From Agrobacterium sp. a22-2 (GTDB lineage: Bacteria > Pseudomonadota > Alphaproteobacteria > Rhizobiales > Rhizobiaceae), in assembly GCF_012276985.1 (NCBI RefSeq), contig NZ_JAAXMM010000005.1, positions 62,001 to 126,000 on the forward strand: 64,000 bases of DNA, in the 5' to 3' direction. Below the pieces are notes generated by a model, which saw nothing but the letters and a program-made list of their open reading frames with translations, made no database searches and was not told the origin of the DNA. Position numbers and translations under genes: made by a program. Below, piece after piece: positions 28,777 through 35,900 of this stretch (positions within the stretch are counted from its first letter, which is position 1; every line of letters begins with the position of its first letter).

Positions 28777-29316
28777 TCAGCCAGACCGTGCCGTCTTCCA
28801 CCATGTGGTATCCGGGTCGGCGACGAGAATGCCGGTCTGGTCGGTCTTTGATAGCCATAGATCCACCGGGCGGCCGTTGATCTGCAGGTCCGGGGCGATG
28901 TCGGCCAGCGGCATCAGCACGAAGGCGCGCTCCAGCATGCGCGGATGGGGAAGAACCAGCGTCTCGGTCTGCATCTGAACACCCTCGTAGGTCAGGATGT
29001 CGATATCGAGCGTCCTTGGCCCCCAGCGCTCCAGACGCACCCGTTTCATCGCCCGTTCGAGGTCCAGACAGACGGCCAGAAGTTCCTCGGGCGGCAGGCT
29101 TGTGCGCACCAGGGCACAGCTGTTGAAGAAGTCGGCCTGGTCGGTCTTGCCCCAGGGCGGTGTCCGGTAAAGCCGGGACACCGAGATCACGGTGCAATCG
29201 TCCCGTGCGTCAAGCGCCTGAAGGGCGCTTGCCATGGCCTGCACGGGATCGCCGACATTGCCACCCAGCCCGAGGGCGGCATTGCTCCAGGAACGCTCAG
29301 CGGGAATGGTCAACAC
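28777..29316 (-). CDS. folK: HPPK, folate biosynthesis
   Basis: 2-amino-4-hydroxy-6-hydroxymethyldihydropteridine pyrophosphokinase transfers pyrophosphate from ATP to the pterin alcohol. Family motifs: ALGLGGNVGDP at the N-terminus, SRLYRTPPWG, DFFNSCALV, and the signature ERWGPRTLDIDILTY with the Mg2+-binding Asp pair, then LPHPRMLERAFVLMPL. The start is not certain: GTG at 29316, TTG at 29313 or ATG at 29328 are all possible, and each overlaps the end of folB. Third gene of folP-folB-folK. Confidence 0.92.
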   Translation of the reverse strand: MLTIPAERSWSNAALGLGGNVGDPVQAMASALQALDARDDCTVISVSRLYRTPPWGKTDQADFFNSCALVRTSLPPEELLAVCLDLERAMKRVRLERWGPRTLDIDILTYEGVQMQTETLVLPHPRMLERAFVLMPLADIAPDLQINGRPVDLWLSKTDQTGILVADPDTTWWKTARSG

Positions 29317-29665
29317 TGACCTGCACATAATCGAGGATGCCGGGCACAGGCGCGCTCGGCTTTCTGACGGTGATCCTGGCGCGCTGGATACCTTCGAACC
29401 GCGCGCACAGAGCCTTGGCGATATCGAGTGCCAGCGCTTCGATGAGGAAACGCCGGGCACCGGTGACAATCTCCTCGATCACCTTGAAGGCGATACCGTA
29501 GTCAACCGTGCTCTCGATATCATCGCTCTCCAGCGCACCCCCGGCTTTGACGTCCAGGACGGCGTCGACGAAAAACCGCTGGCCGAGGAACTCCTCCTCA
29601 TCGTGCAAACCGTGGCGGGCGAAAAACGCGCAATTCTTTAATGTGATCGTGTAGAGGTCCGTCAT
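29297..29665 (-). CDS. folB: Dihydroneopterin aldolase
   Basis: A 122-residue FolB, which cleaves 7,8-dihydroneopterin to hydroxymethyldihydropterin and glycolaldehyde. The N-terminal ITLKNCAFFARHGLHDEEEFLGQRFFVD block contains the Glu and His of the pterin site, and VDYGIAFKVIEEIV is the second conserved block. The ATG overlaps the folP stop (ATGA), and the 3' end overlaps folK, so all three steps are translated from one message. Confidence 0.95.
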   Translation of the reverse strand: MTDLYTITLKNCAFFARHGLHDEEEFLGQRFFVDAVLDVKAGGALESDDIESTVDYGIAFKVIEEIVTGARRFLIEALALDIAKALCARFEGIQRARITVRKPSAPVPGILDYVQVSVDHSR

Positions 29666-30528
29666 GCGGATCGTCCTTCTTGAGCCAGGGATTGCGCGGC
29701 CATCATAGCATCCGCCACGGCCAGGACGTCCCGGTTGATCGCGACATTATGGACCCGGAAAATCGCCGCACCCTTCAGGCGCAGCAGAACCGACGTGGCC
29801 GCGGTTGCCGCGTCCCGTTCTGTCGCCTGCCGCCCGGTCAGGGTGCCGAGAAACCGTTTTCGCGACGTGCCGGCCAAAAGCGGATAGCCGAAGGCATGCA
29901 GCTCTTCGAAACGGGCCATCAGCTGCAGGTTCTCCTCGACCGTCTCCTTGGCAAAGCCGAAGCCCGGATCAAGCACGATGGTCGACGGCGCCATGCCGGC
30001 AGCCTGCGCGATCTCCAGCGAGCGATTGAGATAGTCGAACTGGTCGGCCACGACATCGGCCAGCGCATCGCGGCCACGGCCGGTATGCATCACGCAGACG
30101 CCGGCACCTGTGGCCGAAGCGACCTTGGCGATATCAGGCTCTTTCTGCAAGCCATAGACATCGTTGATGATATGGGCACCGGCTGAAATGGCGAGGCGGG
30201 CTGTCTCGGCGCGGTAGGTATCCACTGAGATCAAGGCATCGGTGTCGCGCGCCAGCCGCTCGATCACCGGCAGGACGCGGTCCTGCTCCTGCTGGGCTGT
30301 GACAGGCGATGCACCGGGACGGGTCGATTCGCCGCCGATATCGAGAATGTCGGCACCCTCGGCCAGACACAGCCTGGCGTGATCGACCGCTTGCTCGACG
30401 CTTGCGTGAGCGCCGCCATCGGAAAAAGAATCAGGCGTCACGTTGACGATCGCCATCAGCCTTGCCGTAGTGCCGAGATCGAGGGCGCGTCCATGCGCCA
30501 ATTGCCAGCGGACCGTCTTGAATGTCAC
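29662..30528 (-). CDS. folP: Dihydropteroate synthase
   Basis: A 288-residue enzyme that joins p-aminobenzoate to hydroxymethyldihydropterin pyrophosphate and is the sulfonamide target. Both signature blocks are present: LMAIVNVTPDSFSDGG near residue 24 and ADILDIGGESTRPGA near 60, plus IVLDPGFGFAKE and the C-terminal RVHNVA. The start at 30528 is a GTG; no ATG gives a complete protein. First gene of the folate operon, divergent from the DUF922 gene. Confidence 0.95.
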   Translation of the reverse strand: MTFKTVRWQLAHGRALDLGTTARLMAIVNVTPDSFSDGGAHASVEQAVDHARLCLAEGADILDIGGESTRPGASPVTAQQEQDRVLPVIERLARDTDALISVDTYRAETARLAISAGAHIINDVYGLQKEPDIAKVASATGAGVCVMHTGRGRDALADVVADQFDYLNRSLEIAQAAGMAPSTIVLDPGFGFAKETVEENLQLMARFEELHAFGYPLLAGTSRKRFLGTLTGRQATERDAATAATSVLLRLKGAAIFRVHNVAINRDVLAVADAMMAAQSLAQEGRSA

Positions 30529-30629
30529 GAATTCTCTTCCTTCCCGACAGGAAAGTCGCCGTTACGATATTGCACTTGCGCAGGCTATGCCCCAAGGTCA
30601 CGGCGAATTCAACACTGCGGATGCATAGA

Positions 30630-31250
30630 ATGACAAGAGTGAGCGGCCTTGCGGCCAGCATCACAGCGGCAGCGCTTCTGGCGGTTATGAGTTCCGTTGC
30701 CAGCGCCGAAATGATCTCCCAGAAGACGATCCGCTATTTCCAGATCGGCGGACGGACCGCCGAGGATCTCGACCGGGAACTGGAGCGCAACGGACCTTAC
30801 ACCAAGAGTACAGGATCGCGTCATCCCGGGGCCACCGAAATCAAGTTCGGCGGAGAATTGACCTATGTGGAGCGCAACGGCCGTTGCTCGATCGGTTCGA
30901 TCAAGGTGACGCTTTCGACCCGCATCATCCTGCCCAGCTGGAAAAACCGCCGGAAAGCCGACCGCGAACTTGGCCTGATCTGGGATACGCTGTCGCGCGA
31001 CATCAAGCGCCATGAGGAACGGCATGCCGAGATTGCCCGGCAACATGCCAAGAAGCTGGAGTCCGTCCTGAAGCGGCTGCGGCCGCAGCGCAATTGCGAC
31101 ATCCTGCAGGACAAGGTTGCCGAAGCAACCGCGAAATCCATCGAGGCGCATGACAGCGATCAGATCCGTTTCGACCGGGTCGAATCAGCCAATTTTGAAA
31201 ACCGCATGCTGCGCCTGCTGCAATACCGGCTTTCCCGGCAATCGCGCTGA
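30630..31250 (+). CDS. DUF922 secreted zinc metalloprotease-like protein
   Basis: A 206-residue exported protein: signal peptide (VSGLAASITAAALLAVMSSVASA) and a domain matching DUF922, a predicted secreted Zn-dependent protease family. A gluzincin-like HEERH motif is at residues 128-132 in the RHEERHAEIARQHAKKLE helix, giving the HExxH metal site. Two cysteines (GRCSIGS and RNCDIL) may pair. Starts at 30621 and 30630 are both possible; the shorter fits the signal peptide better. Substrate unknown. It is divergent from folP and is followed by the small-RNA region. Confidence 0.8.
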   Translation: MTRVSGLAASITAAALLAVMSSVASAEMISQKTIRYFQIGGRTAEDLDRELERNGPYTKSTGSRHPGATEIKFGGELTYVERNGRCSIGSIKVTLSTRIILPSWKNRRKADRELGLIWDTLSRDIKRHEERHAEIARQHAKKLESVLKRLRPQRNCDILQDKVAEATAKSIEAHDSDQIRFDRVESANFENRMLRLLQYRLSRQSR

Positions 31251-31384
31251 GCGCCGACAGCGCCTATCTCAAAAAAAGCAGGTCTGGGGACGGGTTGCAT
31301 CGAAACCTGTGCGAAACTTGCGATAGTCCCTGTGAATAACGGGCAATTTCTCAGCGTAGCACTTGCTTAAAAACTAAAATACAA

Positions 31385-31537
31385 CTGTCATCACAGTGTC
31401 ATTCAGCAGTTCAGCCGTTGTGTTGCCTTCCCGAGTTCTCCTGGCGCATCCTGGTGCCACAGGTGTTCCTCCCTCGCCTGATGGCGATGCGCCCCTCTGC
31501 CTCGCTCCTCGTTCACGCGGAGAGCGGGGCTTTTTTT
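31385..31537 (+). ncRNA. Candidate small RNA
   Basis: The 294-base gap between the DUF922 gene and the convergent ferredoxin gene holds a small-RNA-like structure: a possible CTTGCT -35 box near 31360, an anti-Shine-Dalgarno-type CCTCCC at 31468-31473 in a likely unpaired stretch, a TCGCC-TGAT-GGCGA hairpin at 31474-31487, and a strong Rho-independent terminator at 31499-31537. No reading frame there has a ribosome-binding site. The 5' end is a guess. I cannot match it to a named alpha-r family. Confidence 0.5.
31499..31537 (+). terminator. Terminator of the candidate small RNA
   Basis: GCCTCGCTC pairs with GAGCGGGGC (9 bp with one G-T pair), and seven T residues follow directly. It is 250 bases beyond the DUF922 stop, more distant than a normal gene terminator. 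Confidence 0.85.
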
Positions 31538-31544
31538 GTCTTTA

Positions 31545-31865
31545 TCAGGCCTGGCGTTCGGGCACATGCACGACGAGACCGCTCAGCCCCGCCGTCACCT
31601 TGATCTGACAGGAGAGACGCGAGGTCGGACGGACGTCGACGGCAAAATCCAGCATGTCCTCTTCCATCGGGCTCGGAGCGCCGACGGCCGCAACCCAGGC
31701 GTCGTCGACATAGACATGACAGGTGGCACAGGCACAGGCGCCGCCACATTCGGCCTCGATGCCGGGCACGGAATTACGGACGGCATTCTCCATGACGGTT
31801 GATCCTTCGGCGGCGTCGAGTTCGAAACGCGTTCCGTCAAAGGCAACGATGGTCAGTTGTGTCAT
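31545..31865 (-). CDS. Adrenodoxin-type 2Fe-2S ferredoxin
   Basis: A 106-residue ferredoxin. Four cysteines that ligate the cluster are visible: three in [15 protein letters not shown] (C-x5-C-x2-C spacing) and one in LSCQIKV. The spacing and the [10 protein letters not shown] ending are typical of the adrenodoxin/Isc-type group that passes electrons to P450s, oxygenases or iron-sulfur assembly. Partner unknown: no reductase or oxygenase gene is adjacent. Length is normal. Confidence 0.92.
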   Translation of the reverse strand: MTQLTIVAFDGTRFELDAAEGSTVMENAVRNSVPGIEAECGGACACATCHVYVDDAWVAAVGAPSPMEEDMLDFAVDVRPTSRLSCQIKVTAGLSGLVVHVPERQA

Positions 31866-32051
31866 AAACTCGGTATCCAGACTTTTGCCAAATTAAAACC
31901 GGCGAAGTCATCCAACAATTCACCAGGCCAGTCAACATGGAGGCCGGCCAAAAAGCCCTTCACGCAGCGGTTCGGCAGAGCGGTCGGCAAGGGCAAATCC
32001 AGGTCCAGCCTGACGCCCTGTCTCGCCGCCCCTGCCGGCCGGCACGATCTG

Positions 32052-32423
32052 CTATGAGCGGCAGAGCTTCAGAATGAAATTTTCCGCTTCGATGACGGCG
32101 GCGCCGACGGCGGCCAGGCTTGCAGCATCAGCGCCGCGTTCCTCGACTTCGCCTGCGGCTTCGGACACCCTGAAAGCGCCAACGGCAAGTGCAGCACCCT
32201 TCAGCCGATGCGCCGTGGCTTGAACCGTATCGGCACTACCTTCGATCAGCCCCTGCAGACAGCCGCGGGCCTGACGGGCAAACATCTGCAGCACTTCGAT
32301 CTCCAAAGCCTTGTCGCCCATGGTCTGGGTGGCGAGATGAACAAGGTCGATCGGTCGTGTCCTGGAGGGGCTACGGCTGCCGGAATTGTCGGGAGCGTCG
32401 AAGGCGATATTGAGGGCTGCCAT
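32052..32423 (-). CDS. Hpt (histidine phosphotransfer) domain protein
   Basis: A 123-residue single-domain phosphorelay protein. The conserved phospho-acceptor helix reads TVQATAHRLKGAALAVGAFRVSE, with His in the HRLKG motif; the DLVHLATQTMGDKALEIEVLQMF helix precedes it. The first 25 residues are Ser/Arg-rich and probably flexible. Hpt proteins shuttle phosphoryl groups between hybrid kinases and response regulators. This one is divergent from the giant growth-pole gene, sharing a 482-base control region; its kinase partner is not adjacent. Confidence 0.85.
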   Translation of the reverse strand: MAALNIAFDAPDNSGSRSPSRTRPIDLVHLATQTMGDKALEIEVLQMFARQARGCLQGLIEGSADTVQATAHRLKGAALAVGAFRVSEAAGEVEERGADAASLAAVGAAVIEAENFILKLCRS

Positions 32424-32905
32424 GGCCGGATTGTCCTTTTCTTGTTGTGTTTTATGCTGTGATCCTGGCGCTTAACCGTGGGAATCCGGTTAAATTGAGG
32501 ATCTGCCCCCGGGAAAAGTTCATGACATGGTTAATTTCCATTAAATACCGCTAAAATATGACTTTTCGCTAAGATTCAGGGTTTAAAAATTGTTAATAAG
32601 GGGTCCTACCCGTTAGGATTGGCAGGTTCGGTTAATTGTAACAACATCGCGAATGTGTCACTACGATACGGATGGATTGGGCTTAAGGTGGAGAGCTTTG
32701 CCCCAAGACCGGACGATGATATGAAAATTTCATCAATTCGCTGCAGAAGGCGGAATGCCGGGATTGGATCCTGTTGCGAAATTGCGATCTGCATAGCGGC
32801 GGAAGCGGAATTTCAGTGTTAGCCGTATTTGCCGCGCCCCTCCTGCAGGCGGCTTCTGGGAGCGAGGCAAAAACGGCCGTGTAGACGGTAACGAGGCGTA
32901 ACCCT
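32424..32905. promoter_or_regulatory. AT-rich divergent control region, Hpt / GPR-like gene
   Basis: This 482-base gene-free stretch is markedly more AT-rich than the rest. It contains an inverted repeat TTAACCG-N8-CGGTTAA (32472-32493), a minus-strand TTAACCAT CtrA-type octamer (32527-32534), and several TTAA-N6-TTAA pairs that miss the N7 spacing. The downstream gene starts at 32906 after GAGGCGTAACCCT. I see no small gene with a ribosome-binding site inside. Confidence 0.5.
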
Positions 32906-35900
32906 ATGGCGAACAACAAGATTAGCGAATCGATTGACGATAGCGCTTTTCAGGCTCTTGAAGCGGCCTTGCGGATCGAATTCGACGAAGACGAGACGCC
33001 GGCGCCCGAAAAGAAACCAGCGCCTGACGCACCGGAGGCCAGAGTGTCCGATCCAACCAATCAGCGTCCCGCCGCCACAAGGCAAAGGCAACAGCGCCCG
33101 GCGAGCCAAGACAATCCGGCCCGCGGCCCACTGTCGCCGGAGCCAGCCCCCAAGGCGCCGGCCTTTGCTCCGGCCAATGACGCATCGCGTCGCTCGTCCT
33201 CGGCCATCCTGAAATCGCTCGAAGGCGCATCGATGCGCTCGGCACTCCGCAACGCCACCCTGGTTTCCATCGTCTGGGCGCTCGGCGCCGTCGGTCTGTC
33301 GCAATTGTTGTACGGCGCCCAGTTCTGGGCCGCCGCGACGGTTGCCGATTTTGTCGCCATGCCGGGCGTCGTCGCCATCCTGGTTGGAACAGTCCTGCCG
33401 GTCTTCCTGTTCTTCGCCTTTGCCATCATGATGGCGCGCGCCCATGACCTGCGCAATGTCGCCCGCTCCATGGCCGAGGTGGCCCTGCGCCTGTCCGAGC
33501 CGGAGACCATTGCGTCCGAGCGCATCATGACCGTGGGTCAGGCCGTCCGGCGCGAAGTGTCGGCCATGAACGAAGGCATCGAGCGGACCATTGCACGGGC
33601 AACCGAGCTTGAGACGCTTGTGCATTCGGAAGTGACGGCGCTCGAGCGCAGCTATACAGACAACGAATTGCGCGTGCGCGGCCTGGTTCACGAACTCGGC
33701 TCGGAACGGGACGCGATCGTCAATCATGCCGAGCGGATCCGCACCTCGATCGTCGGCGCGCACGAGCAGCTCAAGGAAGAGCTGTCGCTGGCCACCGAGG
33801 AAATCTCGGTGCGGCTTGCGACCTCCGGCGAAGCCTTCGCCTCGATGATCGATACGCGCGCCGCAGCCCTGATGGAGCGGTCCGACAATGCCGCAACGGC
33901 GCTCGGCAGCCTGCTGACCGCCAAGACCGACGATCTGGTGCAGACGCTCGGTGCCGCCGGTTTCTCGCTGACGACCGAATTCGACACACGCCTGCAGGGC
34001 CTGACCTCGACCTTGTCGCAACATGGTCAGGAACTTCTGAGCCAGTTCGAGACACGGGCCTCGACGCTCGACGCCAATACCGAGAAGCTGAACGAGGCAC
34101 TCAGCGAAAGGGCAAAACAGCTCAACGAAACGCTGATTGCCCGTACCCGCGAGATCGCCGACAGCCTGTCCAGCGGTGAAACCAACCTGACCAGCTCGCT
34201 CGACGGCGTTCTGTCCAAGCTCAATGCATCGCTCGAGGAAAAGAGCGCAACCTTCCGCCAGAGCCTGCAATCGAGCGCCGATGATGCGATCGTTGATCTC
34301 GATCTGCGCTCCGGCCTGTTCGAGGAACGCCTGCAGGCGACGATCGGCCAGGTCAATACCGCATTCGACGACCGCGTCGCGGAATTTGCCAGCGCCTTCG
34401 ACCAGCGCGCCGGCTCGCTGGACAGCAAGCTGATGGAGAGCCTTGCCCGCATCAACGAGACGCTGAGCGGCGGTTCCGAGGCGATCGACGGCATCCTGAA
34501 TTCCAGCATCGAGCGGCTCGGCTCCAGCCTGACCGACCAGTCCTTCGCGCTGGCCGTCGCCTTTGGCAGCGGCCAGGACGGCATCGACGAGGTGCTGTCC
34601 TCCCGCACCCAGGAAATTGCGACAGCGCTTGATCGCAGCAAGCAGGAGCTTGCCGCTACGCTCGGCCGCGGTGCGGAAGACGTGGCAACGAACCTCGATC
34701 GGGGCAACCAGGAACTGATCGCCAATCTCGACCGTGGCACGCGGGAACTGTCCACCAACCTTGACCGTGGCACCCAGGAATTGGCTGCCAATCTCGACCG
34801 TGGCAATCAGGAGCTGTCGACAAACCTTGGTCGTAGCAACCTGGAACTGGCCGCCAACCTCGACCGTGGCACCCATGAGCTTGCAACGACCCTTGCGCGC
34901 AGCACCCAGGAGATCGGCGAGAACCTGACGACGGCCCATCAGCGGATCGATGCCGTTCTGGCCGAGCGCAGCGATGCCCTTTATCACGCGCTGTCATCAA
35001 ACCAGACTCGTTTCGAGGAAACGCTGGGCAGCCGTTCGGAAGCGATCCTCAATTCGCTGTCGGGCAACCAGGAGCGCTTTGCCGAGATCCTCGACACCAG
35101 CGCCGGCACCATCCTCAATTCGATGGCAGCGACAGAGGGCCGGCTGGCCGAGACGCTCGATCGCAAGGCGCAGACCATCATCGAGACCGTCGCGGATGCC
35201 GACAGCCGTATCGAGGCGGCCTTCAGCAACAAGGCCGAAGCGATCCGCAGCGCTTACGTGGAAAACCAGGAACGGCTCGATCTGTCCCTGTCGGCCCATG
35301 CCGACCATCTGTCGAACACCCTCAATGCCAGCGGCAACAGAGTCGAAGCCGTACTCGGCGACGGCATCCAGCGTATCGAGAGCGGCCTTCAGGCTGGCGT
35401 CTCGCACCTGGAAGGAACGCTCGGTGACACCCACGAGCGTATTCGCTCGACGCTCGACGAGCGCAGCAACGCCATCATGCTGGCCCTCAACGAGGCCCGC
35501 GAACAGCTCGAAGAGACGCTGAACGAACAGGGCACGTCGATCGGTGCAACTGTCGCTGCCAGCACCGGCATGCTCGAAATGACGCTGGAAGATCACCAGG
35601 ACGCCCTGCGCCTGGCGATCGACGCCAGCAGCCAGGCCCTGGACGAACGGCTGCGCGGCACGGCCGGCGCCATTACCGGGCAGCTTGGCGATGCGGCAGC
35701 CGAGATCACCCGGACCGCCGAGGATTTCTCGACCCGCGTCGAAGGTTCGATCGGAGGCATGGCCAACCGGCTCAATGAGACCAGCACCCGCATCGAAGTC
35801 AGCCTTGGCACGCTCGAGGACCGGATTCGCAACGGCCTCGACGGTGTCGATGCCCGTGTCGGCGATGCCGGCGAGAAATTTGCCGAGAAGCTGGCCGACA

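Noticed and set aside
31857..32057. 66-residue plus-strand ORF between ferredoxin and Hpt genes
   Set aside because: No ribosome-binding site, no conservation signal visible, overlaps both neighbouring genes' ends.
32531..32596. TTAA-N6-TTAA pairs as full CtrA boxes
   Set aside because: Spacing is six, not seven; in AT-rich sequence TTAA pairs are expected by chance.
34685..34915. Possible CRISPR array
   Set aside because: Units of 33 bp are contiguous without spacers and lie in frame in a protein; this is a hendecad repeat.
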